Shown: positions 9,660 through 20,939, numbered from the stretch's first letter. The stretch is DNA of 64,000 bases from Strigamia acuminata (GCA_949358305.1 OX442321.1:3931605-3995604); one strand, 5' to 3'. Translations and numbers: made by a program. The notes: generated by a model not told the origin, from the letters alone.

Positions 9660-10788
9660 ATCGTCACAGCTTTCATCTTTGGTATTTCTTTTTCTGTAGT
9701 CCATATTGCTGGGAGAGAAAATGTAGCGGCAGACAATTTATCTAGGAATTTTGAATCTCCGGATGGAGAGTGAAGTCTGGATGACTCTCTTCAAATCCTT
9801 AACTTTTCAGTTTAGGTTTCCTAAAATTGATCTATTTGCCTCTCGTTTAAATCATAAAATTGCTCGATTTTTCTCTTGGGAACCAGACCCTGAGGCCTTC
9901 AAAGTTGACGCTTTTGCTCATTTTTGGGATGAGTTTGCTTATGCATTTCCTTCTGTTAATTTGATCAATAGAATTCTACAGAAGATACATCAAGATCAAG
10001 CGACGGTCCTTCTAGTTGTTCCCCTCTGGATAACATAAACCTGGTTTCCCAGACTCCTTGAAATGTTGGTGGAAGTCCCAGTACGTTTCCCGTCCAAGAA
10101 CAAATTATTTTTGGCACACAATCCGGAGGAGGTGCACAGACTGAATGCCAAAAAAACGCTTTGCAAAAAACGTCAAGGTCAGGTGTGCATCCGTATTAAG
10201 TTTAGCTGCTTATCCCGTGGATGAAAAGATCTGTTCTTTTCAAATGTTATTAGATTTTATTTCCCTAATGCAAGACATCCGTAAAGGACAATTCCTGTTT
10301 ATGATCCAAAATCCCCCTTTTTCCTCATCATCTACGAATACCCTGCGTAGATGGATACGGGAGTTTTTGGAAAAAGTTGGTGTGAACACTAAAGTTTTTA
10401 GTGCTCACTCTAGGCGTGCTGCTTTCACCAGCGCAGCAGCGCGTCATGTGCCGGTAGTCATGTGCCGGTACAGGCAGTCCTTAAAGCAGCTGGCTGGACA
10501 TCGGAAAGCACTTTCGTCAAATTTTATAATTGTCCAATTATAGATGAAAATGCCTTTCAAAACTCAGTTTTGTCTTCTTTAGAATCTGGCAATTGAATTT
10601 TATCTATATGTACTATAATAAAAAATTTTATTATTGTATTTTATTTTTGCTTTTGTATTGGTTTTTATTTTTAACGTCAACAAAAGTCGATTGATGACAC
10701 ACCTGTCATAGGCATGTTTTTATTTATTCTGTTTCAATAACTATCGCTCTGAAGTCTCCTGGGACTCCAGAGATTACAGAGTTAGAAT
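9660..10788 (+). pseudogene. DIRS-like retrotransposon remnant (RNase H end plus tyrosine recombinase)
   Basis: This is decayed coding sequence in several frames. The RNase H tail reads VVHIAGRENVAADNLSR (about 9700-9745) and then meets a stop. A second frame (9751-10038) gives FPKIDLFASRLNHK and SWEPDPEAFKVDAF, the hallmark sequence after RNase H in DIRS/PAT elements. From about 10145 comes the C-terminal half of a tyrosine recombinase: FSAHSRRAAFTSAA carries the HxxR of the active site. After a frameshift a tryptophan and a YN remain in AAGWTSESTFVKFYN. The RT palm and the recombinase N-terminus are missing. DIRS elements insert by recombinase rather than integrase. The copy is dead. Confidence 0.78.
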
Positions 10789-10793
10789 GTAAT

Positions 10794-11011
10794 TGATGTG
10801 TTCTTGTGCTTGTATTTGTGTGGATGCAATGGATTGCAATGATGCAGCCGGATTGGAGTTGGATTGGAGTCAGACACTAGGCAGTTGTTGTAGAGAAATT
10901 TGCATGAATGTCTTTATTTTGCATGATAGTACAGGTGGCGCTGTATGCACACGATGTGCGTACACACACGTCACAAATAAACAAAAATAAGATGGAGTGC
11001 AAAACACTCCA
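10794..11011 (-). repeat. S1 3' LTR
   Basis: On the plus strand it runs from TGATGTGTTC to CACTCCA. It includes AGGTGGCGCT at 10933-10942 and a GGAGTG-CAAAA-CACTCC hairpin near its outer end. It differs from its partner at a few positions, so the insertion is not brand new. Confidence 0.85.
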
Positions 11012-11316
11012 GTATCCCCTCAATTGCGAAACAGTGCAATTAAGGAGAGCAATTAAAACAGTAAACATTGAATAAAAACATTAGAATTAAAAACAGAAAT
11101 TGAACACATTGAATTGTAATTTTAACTGAAGGCACTTGGATAGAAATTAGCATTGAAATGGAATTGTACATAGAACTCAGGAATTGTAACGCATATAGTT
11201 GCATGAATGAATTTGTATCGGAATAGTGCAAATAGTTGCATGAATGAATTGTATAAATTGACATAGAATAAATGAGTTGAAACAACTCCTTTTCCCCTCC
11301 AAAGAGGCAGGAACAG

Positions 11317-12169
11317 CTAATAAAACTGCAAAACGCGCGGCTCAACATGTACCGTCTTGACGGCGGCCGACGGGGTTACGGACTGCTTATCAACGGACCA
11401 GCAGGCGGCCTGAATGTGCCCAATCTTTCCGCACGCATGGCACCGGGACCGACGAAACTCACACTCGTGCCTATGATGGTCCGTGGCGCCGCACGAAAAG
11501 CATTTGTGGGGGTTGTCACTCGATTGGGGCTGGAGGCTCGCAGGATCCGCTGGAGGCGCCGGGCCGTGGGAGGAAGAACTGTGGTCACGGTGAGTGTTAC
11601 GTCGCTGGTTTCCACCGTTCCAGATCGTGTGGACTGCCGTAGGAGGGTCCTCAAAACTGGAACCATCGGAGTAGCCCAATTCCGCGGCGGTCGCAGCATC
11701 CAGCGCCGTTTCAAACGTCTAGTCGCTTCGAATGATGAGCGGGTTTTGCACGTGCTTCATCTGCAAACCCCAGATGAATTAGTTGCGCAGTTCATTGTTG
11801 AGCGATTCGCCAAGTTCGCAGTATTTTGTTAGCGCTTGGAGTGCGGCCGCGAAGTCTGCAACGAATTCATCGGGCTTTTGTCACCGTGAGCAGAAGCGGA
11901 ACAGCTCGCCGCCGACCAGTGGCTTGGGCTTCTGGTGCTTTTCCATGCTTAATTACATTGGTGTACAGCATTTCGGCCGGATCTTTCGGGAATGCCAAGT
12001 CCGTGATTTTTTTAAAAGTTGCAATGCTGACTCAAGCCAACAAGGTATTAACTTTCTGCTTGTCGGTGGTAATTTCATTGCAGGTGAAAACGCACTTCAG
12101 CTGGGCAGTGTAAGTGCTCCAATCGTCTGCTGGATCGTATTTGTCAGGGTCACTGACAAGGCGAGGCAT
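11317..12169 (-). pseudogene. gag: S1 gag remnant
   Basis: Reading right to left, an ATG at 12169 opens MPRLVSDPDKYDPADDW, then stops and frame changes interrupt it. The best preserved part is the nucleocapsid, with two adjacent knuckles, CFSCGATDHHRHEC and CHACGKIGHIQAAC, both CX2CX4HX4C. Two knuckles and a charged Arg/His-rich linker fit a gypsy- or Pao-type Gag. No pol is attached, so this is a deletion derivative. Confidence 0.72.
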
Positions 12170-12345
12170 CTTGTAGAAGAATAAAATCGGCGAAAATAGA
12201 CGTAAAAACTCACACGATCGGAATTAGCCCTGCACTGGAAAGGCGTGGAGAGCGTGGTCGGAGGACAGCGTGGTCGGAGACCGGAAGTGTTCGAAAACGC
12301 ACAGAAAACACCAAAAAAGTCATTGGAAGTTATCTTGATTCACTT

Positions 12346-12365
12346 ATCCCATCCTCTCGTCGCCA
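12346..12365 (-). promoter_or_regulatory. S1 primer binding site (tRNA-Ser)
   Basis: On the plus strand this reads as the 3' end of tRNA-Ser(GCT), ATCCCATCCT..CGTCGCCA, with two extra bases (CT) in the middle. It is separated from the LTR by two bases. Confidence 0.6.
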
Positions 12366-12367
12366 AA

Positions 12368-12585
12368 CGATGTGTTCTTGTGGTTGTATTTGTGTGGATG
12401 CAATGGATTGCAATGATGCAGCCGGATTGGAGTTGGATTGGAGTCAGACACGAGGCAGTTGCTGTAGAGAAATTTGCATGAATGTCTTTATTTTGCATGA
12501 TAGTACAGGTGGCGCTGTACGCACACGATGTGCGTACACACACGTCACAAATAAACAAAAATAAGATGGAGTGCAAAACACTCCA
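12368..12585 (-). repeat. S1 5' LTR
   Basis: Direct repeat of the 10794 copy with the same 218-bp length. The terminal T of TGATGTG is C here. AGGTGGCGCT is at 12507-12516. Confidence 0.85.
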
Positions 12586-12590
12586 GTAAT

Positions 12591-13254
12591 CTCGGCGGAG
12601 TGAGATGAAACGTAGTGAAACGAAGTGAAGTAAATGTTAGCTGATTATCATTCTAACGATGTAAATCGGAGGAGTCACAGGACCCACCTACTCCCACCCG
12701 GTTTTCTTGGCAGTGCACGCCGTAATTAGTCTGTGCACTCCGTGTTTTATCTTATTACTGCTTTATTTCATCTAAATTTTCAGATAGTTATTTCGCACTG
12801 TGATTGGTTGAGAGATGCATTGAATTACATTGACGAAAAACCTCGTTCTGTCTACATTACTAAAAACAGATAAGGTTAGGTCTGGGAGAATCAACGGCTC
12901 GTTGTTACACACGAAATATGGCGTCTTCTCCCGGTACTCACTCATACCACGGCGATGGCAGGGGCTTCGGATCAACTCGATGGTGGTCCCTGCGATGGCG
13001 GTGGTTCATGGTGAATCCCTCTTCTCCAAACAGGACAAAATGGCGTGTATTAGCTATGGCTAATACACAAGAGCGCGATACGAGTGCTAGCTTTGCACAA
13101 TTGGCACAAAGCAAACAAGATGTCTCAATCTACAGCAAACGGTAACACGGTCAATACTAGCAAAGGTTTACTTACCAGTGACAAGTGTGTTGATGGTTTG
13201 TAGTGTGGATCAAGAGTGTGCCAAATTTGATAATTCAAGCTTGGCATACTTAGG
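12591..13254. other. Unassigned noncoding stretch, probably DIRS flank at left
   Basis: The first about 190 bases, rich in GTGAAACG/GAAGTGAAG steps, may be the far end of the DIRS element. An ORF of 75 codons at 12918-13145 has no recognisable motif. Nothing else was seen. Confidence 0.3.
12795..12878 (+). repeat. 84-bp dispersed repeat, copy A
   Basis: It shares TGTGATTGGTTGAGAGATGC and the following GACGAAAA..CCTCGTTCTGTC..ACTAAAAAC.GATAAGGTTA pattern with 47113-47196. The sequences diverge outside this block. Confidence 0.65.
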
Positions 13255-13440
13255 GTCTGAGCAGCAGACCTACGCAATAAGCTCGTTTTGGTGCAACAAA
13301 CGGATTTGTTTCACAAAGATAGTTAATTAGGGGCTCACCCCAGCCAAATTGGGGTGAGATGTGCCTAGGGATTTTACTCCCCTCGGTCACATGACTTGGT
13401 TTGTCTCATGCCAAACCAAGTAAATTAAGAAATACAAAAT
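13255..13440 (+). repeat. Left arm of inverted repeat around EF-hand gene
   Basis: Its reverse complement aligns with the right arm at 14790-14990. Shared blocks include ATGTGACCGAGGGGAG, CTAGGCACAT.TCACCCC and GTTGCACC...GAGCT.ATTGCG.AGGT. The arms are imperfect, so the structure is old or represents two opposed copies of one repeat. Confidence 0.65.
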
Positions 13441-13522
13441 AAAATATTGAATATTCTTTAGTGGTGACATTTTTTATTACACAAATAATCGAGATCACCA
13501 CAAACTCAACAAGAAAGTCTCC

Positions 13523-13528
13523 TTTATT
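13523..13528 (-). terminator. Polyadenylation signal of the EF-hand gene
   Basis: AATAAA on the minus strand, about 95 nt beyond the stop codon. Confidence 0.5.
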
Positions 13529-13621
13529 TTCACTCCAATTTACATTTTCAACCACACCTGAAGATATTTAAAAGTGTGATTTCACATTTCACATTTCACA
13601 ACCAACATGGAAACTCTATAT

Positions 13622-14122
13622 TTAATTACAATTTTTCCAAAATTGACACGCCCGATGCCTCTTCACTCTGCGACCGGTTGCGGACGGAGGCTCTATTTCG
13701 TTGTGGGTTAAGACATGGTCGCTGTTTGTATCTAGTCGTTCGAACTCTTTCATGACACGCTCAGCAGTTACGTTGCTTTTGGTTGCGACAACCCAATTGA
13801 GAATTTCCTTTAGATCTACCGAACCGTCTTTGGTTGTGTCCAACTGGGTCATAACTTCTTCGACTGTCAAGGCTGGCGTGTTCGTGCTGGACTGCATGCG
13901 GTCAGATTTACGAGGCGATTTGAATCCGTTTGACGCTTGGAAGTGGCAATCTGGTTTACAAGCAATCCCGGCTTGGCACTTGCAAGAACAGCATGTTAAA
14001 ACATCGCATGGTTCTTCCAAGCAGCATTCCTGGATTGTGCATTCATTGCACGGAACCTTTTTAAGACAATTGTCAGCGAAGACTAACGGCAAAAGAAAGA
14101 TGCAGATGATGTACTTGTACAT
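13622..14122 (-). CDS. Secreted cysteine-rich EF-hand protein
   Basis: The frame also holds an upstream ATG at 14164, but the second Met (14122) starts a textbook signal peptide, MYKYIICIFLLPLVFA, cut before DNC. It also lies just downstream of a TATA box, so I use it (166 aa). After the signal come about 12 cysteines in 45 residues (CNEC, CC, CC-SCKC, CKPDC), suggesting disulfide bonding. Two EF-hands follow: DTTKDGSVDLKE with the canonical D-x-T-x-D-G..E layout, and DTNSDHVLTHNE, in which the usual Gly-6 is His. The tail is basic (GRRVKRHR) with two more Cys. The likely role is a small extracellular calcium-binding protein; the partner is unknown. It is a single exon with its own promoter and polyA signal. 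It lies between two opposed copies of a repeat, so it might be transposon cargo. I recognise the EF-hands but not the whole protein. Confidence 0.72.
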   Translation of the reverse strand: MYKYIICIFLLPLVFADNCLKKVPCNECTIQECCLEEPCDVLTCCSCKCQAGIACKPDCHFQASNGFKSPRKSDRMQSSTNTPALTVEEVMTQLDTTKDGSVDLKEILNWVVATKSNVTAERVMKEFERLDTNSDHVLTHNEIEPPSATGRRVKRHRACQFWKNCN

Positions 14123-14144
14123 AATCGGACTGTTTATGAATAAT

Positions 14145-14171
14145 CTGAATATGAAAGCAAACATATATATA
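14145..14171 (-). promoter_or_regulatory. TATA box and initiator of the EF-hand gene
   Basis: On the minus strand TATATATAT (14163-14171) precedes an initiator-like TTCAG (A at 14146) by about 25 nt. The implied 5' leader is about 24 nt. This spacing favours the start at 14122. Confidence 0.55.
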
Positions 14172-14172
14172 G

Positions 14173-14789
14173 TAAAGTATTATTATTTATTGTTGCTTAG
14201 TAAATTTTAATTGTTACATTGTGCTTATACAGTAAAATTGCATCCTTGATTAAATGGCGGATCTGTCTGCCATTTATTACATCCGTGAGAACAAATCGAT
14301 TGTTATTTGATAAACACAATGCAATTAAATAATTTTATAGAGTTGAAACAACACGTGGCAAGTTTTCAGACAACAAAAAGGCGACAACTTGACTGCCTAT
14401 TTTAATAATGCATACATGATGATTAAAATAATTATTGCATACATTACAATTTTTGCTGTGCTTTGCATACGTTATACGGGCTGCAAGCAATGGCATGGTA
14501 GCTAGGGCTTTTGGCGCCCGGAGTGGTGCATGTGTTTCTCCCCCCCCTGTAAGATTAGTTCTAGATTGTATTTGCAGGGCCGGACTTGGGCATTGCAGGG
14601 CACCTAAGCAAAATTTTTTTGCACCTACCCCAAATAAAAAAGTTTACCAGTAATTTAAAAAAATCTAAAGTAATTGACATCATTTCGTGGAGAAGCCCGG
14701 GCTACCGATGGGTGGGGGAACCCGAAGAAACTGTTTATTTTGCTTATGCGTGTGGTGATCTCAAAATATTCACCAACTTAGAAGATAAA
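14173..14789. other. Noncoding stretch upstream of the EF-hand gene
   Basis: AT-rich. It includes GGGCCGGACTTGGGCATTGC and a C-run that resemble debris of a DNA transposon. No gene is supported. Confidence 0.3.
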
Positions 14790-14990
14790 ATTAATTGTCT
14801 TCTAATTAATTTTACTGTGGCACACGCCAAGTCAGATCATGTGACCGAGGGGAGAAATCCTCTCTAGGCACATATCACCCCAGGTTGTCCGGGGGTGAAG
14901 ACGGTTATTAACCGTTATGGTGCAATATGGTGTAATAACCACTAGTTGCACCGATTTGAGCTAATTGCGCAGGTTATCTGCGCAATATTG
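14790..14990 (-). repeat. Right arm of inverted repeat around EF-hand gene
   Basis: Partner of 13255-13440 in opposite orientation. The unit bounded by the two arms is about 1.7 kb. A target duplication could not be identified. Confidence 0.65.
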
Positions 14991-15139
14991 GAGCGTGCCG
15001 GGCTCGCGCCCTCGCTTCAATCGGGACTCTGAAAAATACAACAACAACCTCACCATCACTGCTTTTGCTCCTGAAAGAAAAGTATTGATAGAGGACCGTT
15101 GTTACTCAGTTTCACCTGCTATCTTTGTGCCACCCAAAG

Positions 15140-15790
15140 TGTTAAATTTGCATAAGTTTAAATCAATACAAATCTACCAAACAAATTTCCAAAGTCCTGG
15201 ATACAAGTGGATGAATAAAGTTGAGATGGTGGTGAAATTCAAAGATGGCGTTGGAGCAAAGTAAAAGCACAACCACACGTTTTAGAGGTAAAAGGTACAC
15301 TGGATTTTATTCTATTATTTACATAAAAAGAAAAGGCAAAGAATGTGGATGACACGTTCAGTGCACCAATGGAAACGGTGCTCACAAGATTGGGAAAACC
15401 CCACCAATTAAAAGATTAACGTGGGGGTAAAAACCTTATACAAAACTAGAACAGGTCAATACACTTGAAATGATAAATGGTAATTAATAATAAAGTGTTT
15501 ACATCATCAAAACATAATAGTGAGTCTTAAAAATGAGAAACAATGAAATCAGTAAATCAATGTAAATTCAAATCAAATATCAAAATTACTCAAACAAATG
15601 GAAATATCAAAAACAATAATGTTATTATACAGCAACAGTTTAAAGCAATGCAATAAATGTAAAAAATGGCAAATAAAATTATCCAATCACTAATATAGAA
15701 AGGAATAACAAATCAATGTAGCAATCTCGGAATACAAACAACAATTTGAATAATGGTTTACATGACATGTCAAATCACCCGATTTTCACA
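15140..15790 (-). repeat. Pao1 3' LTR
   Basis: Plus strand TGTTAAATTTGC to GATTTTCACA. The gag-pol stop codon lies 13-15 bases inside this LTR, so the last residues of Pol are LTR-coded. Confidence 0.96.
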
Positions 15791-18700
15791 CTGCCGGCCG
15801 GAGGATCACCCAATCTCACCTCCAACCGTACGAGGCGTTGAACTGGTCGACGTAATTTTCCCCCATCCGCGAGCATGAGTTCACATGACCTAACTTTGTC
15901 ATCGCGACCTCGTCTGACTTCGACCACTCTCCCCATCTTCCATTTCAAACGGGGTTTAAATTGCTCCTCAATTATCACAACGTCGTCAATTTGCAGCTCA
16001 CGTTTGTCTGATTTTCCCGTCAAGAAATGTGCTGGAGTAAGTGGTTCGGCTTCGCTTGGCTTCTCGTACACGTATGTGATGGGCCTACGGTTGATGACCG
16101 CTTCCGTCTGTGCCAAGAAAGTTCCAAATTGATAAAAGTTGAGGTGTGCAGATCCGATTACTTTTTTCAAGCAACGTTTAACTGTCTGCACCATCCTCTC
16201 CCAGAACCCTCCCCACCACGGTGCATTTTCTACAATGAACTTCCACTCTATTCCCTTTTGAGCCAGATAATTTTGGAACGCCTCGTCTTTGGTGGAGCGT
16301 AAAAGAGATGAAAGTTCTAAATTAGCACGGTAAAAGGTGGACCCGTTGTCGCTGTATATTGTCTTTGGGAGGCCTCTACGACTGATGAATCGTTCAAACG
16401 CCCCCAAAAAGTCTGTTGTTGACAATGAGGGAACCAGTTCCAAATGCACCGCTCGAATGGTTGCGCACGTGAAAAGGGCTATATAAGCCTTGGTCGTTCG
16501 TCCCTTTATTATTATCGGTCCAGCAAAATCGACTCCAGTAACCGCGAATGGTTGGCACTTAGTCGTCCTGTCTGCTGGGAGGGGGCCTGGCACTTCTCGC
16601 ATCAACCGTCCTTGAATCTTTTTGCAGACGACGCATTTGTCCAAAATCGATTTTAAGGTCCTCCTTGCGGATGGTGTCCAGTATAATTCTCGAAATTTAG
16701 ACAGTGTGGCTGTCAATCCGCAATGAAGGACCTGTAAATGAGAGTGTTGCAAAATTAATTTCGTGAGTTTATGGTTTGGAGGTAAAATCAAAGGTTGCAC
16801 AGCGGTGTACAAATCTCGCGATTTTTGCAGTCGAGTTTGCAGTTCGATCAACCCCATCTCGTTCAGCTGTGGATTCAGGTCTCGCAATTTTGAATCCCTC
16901 TGAATTTGTCTGCCATCTCTCAATTGATTTATTTCCTGGCCATAAGCGTCCGACTGCGCGATTCGAATCAAGCTGAATTTCGCCCGTTTTATCTCAGCTG
17001 CAGTTAATGGACCTCGACCGCGTTGGCTGGCATCTGTCTGTCGCTTTCCAGCATTGTCAGCAAATCTGTAAACCCATGCCAGTGTTCGGATTGCTTTTGA
17101 AAACGATCCAAACCTGGCAAACGGGAAAATATTAGTTACTGCTGTTTGCACGGCTTCGACGTGCGTTTCAGTCGTTTCGTCATCCTCTTCGACCGGCTCT
17201 GTTGGCAGGTTTGGCCAATCTCGACGACTTCCACGTAGCCAGTCCGGTCCCTGCCACCAAAGTTGCTCGGTTATCAATGCTTCTGCGTCCATTCCTCTTG
17301 TCAGGCGGTCAGCAGGATTTTCCACGCCTGGCACGTGTCTCCACTCTTCAATTTTTGACTTCTCCCTTATCTCCAAAACTCGATTGTGGACGAAGGTTGG
17401 TGGTCGTTTGGATGTGTTCTTGATCCAATGGAGACATATCTGAGAGTCCGTCCAAAAAAATATTTCACCTGGCGTCATCAACTCCTTGATTTGGTCGGAG
17501 AGACGTACAGCAACCAGTGCTCCCATGAGCTCGAGTCTTGGCAGTGTAAGTGGTTTAACAGAAGCTACACGACACTTTGACAAAATGAAATTAGTCTCAA
17601 TCAAATCACCATTAGAGTTCTGGATGTATGCCACCGCCCCATATGCCTTCGGACTCGCGTCGCAGAATATGTGTACTTCACATTGGTCAAATTCGTCCTG
17701 TCCCAACCATCGTGGGATTTGAATTTTTCTTAGAGTGGGAATTTGGTCGGTCCACTTCTTCCAATCAGCGCGCAACTCGTTGTCTAATTCGTCATCCCAT
17801 GGCAAATTCCTCAGCCATAGGGACTGGAAAAACATGCGTGCTGTCACGGTGAATGGTGTAGCAAATCCTAAGGGGTCAAAAATTTGAGCTGTTATTTTTA
17901 TTACTTCCCTTTTCGTTATTTTCTGGCAAGGTGAGCAAGTTTCTTCCACTGCCAGTCCCAATTCGTCCGAGTTTGGGTTCCATTTGATTCCCAGCACTTT
18001 GGTGTCTTCATCTGACGTCAGCAGCGTGTCAGAGGGGCATTCCTCGCGAAATTTGGCTCTTAGTTCCGGTGAGTTGGTTTGCCACTTGGCGAGTTCCATG
18101 CCGGCCGCTGCAAAAATCAGGTTAGACTGGCGAAATGTTACCAGTGCTTGAGCGACGGCTTTGAGTGATGAGATGAAGTCGTCTACGTACAGGCACTTTA
18201 ACAACAACTCTACAGTCTCGGGATATTTCTTCTCGTATTTGCGCAGATGATGTCGGATTGTTGCGCTCAGCAAGAATGGGCTTGGTGTAGCGCCAAATAA
18301 CACTCGAGTCTGGCGCAGTACTTTCAACAATGCCTTTCCTATGCCGTCCCAGCACTCATCGATCCAGAAAAATCTTGTTGCGTCGCGGTCCTTTAAAGCG
18401 ATTTCAATCATGTGAAACGCCTTTTTGATGTCACCTATCATTGCCACTCTCCCGAGACGAAATCCTAGCAATATAAATATCAGTGAAGGTAGAAAGTTTA
18501 TACCTTTTGATAGGCAATCGTTCAAGGAAAGATAGCCCTTTCGATGTGATGATGCATCAAATACGACTCGTAATTTTGTGGTGACGCGTTCCTCTTTGAT
18601 CACTGGACTGTGAGGCATGTAGTAGACTGGTCCTGTTGAAGTTTGGTTCGGTATTTCCTCAACAATGCCCATTTTCAACTGCTCATCAATGACTTTCTTA

Positions 18701-20904
18701 TATTCCAAGTAGAGGTTTGGCTGCTTTCGAAAACGACGAATTAGCGACATGATGCGTTGTTCAGCTCCTCTGTAGTTGTCATCCAACTGGTTGGTGTCCA
18801 CTATCCACGGCAGTTCCACGGAATATTTCGAACCCGTCCATTTGATGGTTTTCTCAAATTTTTGTAACGTTTCTGCGTCGTCGTTGGTTTCGACCGACTC
18901 GTGGCGTACTCCAATCGGTTCCAGTTCCCACATCCGGCGCAAAAGGTCATCTGTCGATGGGGTAAGTGTAATTTTGTTTATTCTTACCGGTGCAGCAATA
19001 ACTCTTGTTCCATTTGTGGTCTGTCCATGTAAAGTCCAGCCAAATTTCGTTTTCACTGCAATTAGATTTTCTTCTAAATATTCAGTTTGACCTGTCATTA
19101 CACGCCAGTAATGATCCACTCCAATCAGCAAATCCACTTCTTTTGAATGCAACGCGACTTGTTTGCAGGCCACCTCGATTTTCCTTCGTTGTAACTCTGC
19201 CCTAAGTTGTCCATTTGGTTGCTCTCCGGGCGTGGATGTGACGTGGGCAGTCTCAATGGCCTCGATCGTGACAGCTGGTGACTTCGAATTGGCGGGGCTG
19301 AGAATCAACTCGACTCTGTTGCGTATTTCCGACCTCGGCTCTTGTCCAAACACGGCCAAATTGATGGTTTCTGTTCCTAGAATTTTTAAGTTCAGTTTTT
19401 TTACCAATTCGGACCGTATGAAGGTGCGCTGAGCTCCTCCGTCGATGTAACACACTCCCAACGTTGACAGTTTTGGTCCAGCCATTTTTACCATCTGCAC
19501 CATCAAAAATTCGGACTTGACTGGGCAGGTGGTGACCACTGAGTTGGAATGGACGATCTCCTCGGTGACTTCCGTAGGTTTTGGAGTGTCGCATATGTGG
19601 GTGTGATGTGTCCCTTCACAACTGTAACATTTCATTCGGGTCCTGCACTCCTCAGTCTTGTGGGGCACTTTTCCCAAGCATCGCAGGCAAATTCCCTTTT
19701 TTTGCAGCTTTTTGCGTCTCTCTTCCATCGAGAGTGGACATCTTTTTCGGTTGTGTTCTGTGGAATCACAAAATTGGCATTTTATTATCATTACTGACAA
19801 TTGTGACGCTGATCCAGATCGAGGCTCCTTTTCTTTTCGTTTGAATTTCCCTTTATTGTTGTGGGCGCTATCCGTGGATGACGATTTGTTTATTGTCGCG
19901 TCAGGCCTTGTTTGTGTTTTCAACATGTCGTATTTGGCGTGTTTGGCGATGTAGTTGCCCAGCCAATCCATCAATCTCGTTATCGACCTCTCTCCATCAC
20001 AGTCCTTGTCGTACTCCATAATCACGTTGCGTGGTATAGCGGACGACAGCACGGGGAAAATGGTACGCTGAATTTCTGCTAGGGGCACCTCGATGTTCGC
20101 CAAATTTTCGATGTTGATCTCCACGTGCCTGTGCAGCTTCTGGAGTCCAATCCTATCTCGGTCGCTGTTGACTAAAGGTAGATTGATTAAATTTGACAAA
20201 TATTTATTCTCAAGAACGATCTTGTCGCCATATTTTTTCTGTAGGCGCGTAATCGCGATAATATAACTGCCAGCTGTAATCTCCAGCGCCTTGATGTCAT
20301 CCAACGCCTCTCCAACCAAATATGTTCGTAAATGTAACAGTTTATGTGTTGCATCCAGTTGTTCGTCGTCGCCAACTTGGATGGAAAATGTTTTCCAGAA
20401 TCCTCCCCACTCCTCCGGTTTACGCCCATCGAATTTGGGTATTTCCAGCGGTTTACGTTTGATGAACGTTTGGCTGTTGGTCGGGGTCGCACGTGGCGTC
20501 GCCGCCGTCACTGCTGCGGTAATGGCCGCCGCCAGTGCGTCGATGTTTGCCGCCGGTTGCGCGTCCGCGTCTGGTCGCAGATTCTGGGGCGGAACAGGTG
20601 GATAATTTATATGAGTGTACCTGTTCAAACTTGCTCTTGATGCTGCCAAACGGTCCTCCAGTGCGTCGAGTGCCTGCACGGTGTCGTCGATTTCCTGGTC
20701 GCTTTTTGCTAAGTCCAGGGTGGCGTCGAATGACAGTTGCGCTCGTTTCTGCTTTTGGTCGAGCTGTTGCAGCCATAATTCGATTGTGGCTTGCGGAATC
20801 GCAGCTCGCCCGTTCAGCGCGGTGGTGACCGTGGTCATCAGTGTGTCGGTGACCAACATGGCCGCCTGGAAGGCTCTGTTCTTCAACTCGAAGCTTCTCA
20901 CCAT
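15775..20904 (-). CDS. gag-pol: Pao1 Gag-Pol polyprotein (1709 aa)
   Basis: One uninterrupted ORF without a frameshift between gag and pol, as is common in Bel/Pao. The DUF1759-type Gag core ([18 protein letters not shown]) is about residue 155. Three cysteine knuckles start at about 375 ([42 protein letters not shown]). The DUF1758-type protease (about 485) reads [11 protein letters not shown], with Gly where the catalytic D-S/T-G normally has Ser or Thr. RT has YVDD about 906. RNase H starts with CDASPKAYG about 1080. Integrase has a HHCC finger (CVVCKKIQG) and catalytic D in GVDFAGP, D in YSDNGS (about 1518) and E in FWERMVQ, all intact. It encodes all functions for particle assembly, reverse transcription and integration. 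ATG at 20904 follows the primer site by about 35 nt. Confidence 0.95.
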   Translation of the reverse strand: MVRSFELKNRAFQAAMLVTDTLMTTVTTALNGRAAIPQATIELWLQQLDQKQKRAQLSFDATLDLAKSDQEIDDTVQALDALEDRLAASRASLNRYTHINYPPVPPQNLRPDADAQPAANIDALAAAITAAVTAATPRATPTNSQTFIKRKPLEIPKFDGRKPEEWGGFWKTFSIQVGDDEQLDATHKLLHLRTYLVGEALDDIKALEITAGSYIIAITRLQKKYGDKIVLENKYLSNLINLPLVNSDRDRIGLQKLHRHVEINIENLANIEVPLAEIQRTIFPVLSSAIPRNVIMEYDKDCDGERSITRLMDWLGNYIAKHAKYDMLKTQTRPDATINKSSSTDSAHNNKGKFKRKEKEPRSGSASQLSVMIIKCQFCDSTEHNRKRCPLSMEERRKKLQKKGICLRCLGKVPHKTEECRTRMKCYSCEGTHHTHICDTPKPTEVTEEIVHSNSVVTTCPVKSEFLMVQMVKMAGPKLSTLGVCYIDGGAQRTFIRSELVKKLNLKILGTETINLAVFGQEPRSEIRNRVELILSPANSKSPAVTIEAIETAHVTSTPGEQPNGQLRAELQRRKIEVACKQVALHSKEVDLLIGVDHYWRVMTGQTEYLEENLIAVKTKFGWTLHGQTTNGTRVIAAPVRINKITLTPSTDDLLRRMWELEPIGVRHESVETNDDAETLQKFEKTIKWTGSKYSVELPWIVDTNQLDDNYRGAEQRIMSLIRRFRKQPNLYLEYKKVIDEQLKMGIVEEIPNQTSTGPVYYMPHSPVIKEERVTTKLRVVFDASSHRKGYLSLNDCLSKGINFLPSLIFILLGFRLGRVAMIGDIKKAFHMIEIALKDRDATRFFWIDECWDGIGKALLKVLRQTRVLFGATPSPFLLSATIRHHLRKYEKKYPETVELLLKCLYVDDFISSLKAVAQALVTFRQSNLIFAAAGMELAKWQTNSPELRAKFREECPSDTLLTSDEDTKVLGIKWNPNSDELGLAVEETCSPCQKITKREVIKITAQIFDPLGFATPFTVTARMFFQSLWLRNLPWDDELDNELRADWKKWTDQIPTLRKIQIPRWLGQDEFDQCEVHIFCDASPKAYGAVAYIQNSNGDLIETNFILSKCRVASVKPLTLPRLELMGALVAVRLSDQIKELMTPGEIFFWTDSQICLHWIKNTSKRPPTFVHNRVLEIREKSKIEEWRHVPGVENPADRLTRGMDAEALITEQLWWQGPDWLRGSRRDWPNLPTEPVEEDDETTETHVEAVQTAVTNIFPFARFGSFSKAIRTLAWVYRFADNAGKRQTDASQRGRGPLTAAEIKRAKFSLIRIAQSDAYGQEINQLRDGRQIQRDSKLRDLNPQLNEMGLIELQTRLQKSRDLYTAVQPLILPPNHKLTKLILQHSHLQVLHCGLTATLSKFRELYWTPSARRTLKSILDKCVVCKKIQGRLMREVPGPLPADRTTKCQPFAVTGVDFAGPIIIKGRTTKAYIALFTCATIRAVHLELVPSLSTTDFLGAFERFISRRGLPKTIYSDNGSTFYRANLELSSLLRSTKDEAFQNYLAQKGIEWKFIVENAPWWGGFWERMVQTVKRCLKKVIGSAHLNFYQFGTFLAQTEAVINRRPITYVYEKPSEAEPLTPAHFLTGKSDKRELQIDDVVIIEEQFKPRLKWKMGRVVEVRRGRDDKVRSCELMLADGGKLRRPVQRLVRLEVRLGDPPAGSVKIG

Positions 20905-20939
20905 TTTGTTTAAATTGGATTAAATGGGAAATTAAATAC

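Larger units (their letters stand above)
10789..12590 (-). mobile_element. S1, small gag-only LTR element
   Basis: Two 218-bp LTRs enclose a decayed gag on the minus strand. The element is bounded by GTAAT duplications at 10789-10793 and 12586-12590. A primer site matching tRNA-Ser lies two bases inside the 5' LTR, and a polypurine GAGGGGATAC precedes the 3' LTR. No protease, RT or integrase remains. It sits inside the DIRS remnant: the sequences on either side probably belong together. Confidence 0.82.

Noticed and set aside
12918-13145. 75-codon ORF starting MASSPGTHSYHGDG
   Set aside because: No recognisable motif, overlaps another shifted ORF, and nothing supports a promoter or conservation.
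14435-14867. Two overlapping ORFs near GGGCCGGACTTGGG
   Set aside because: Probably transposon debris; frames carry no motif and the C-run looks noncoding.
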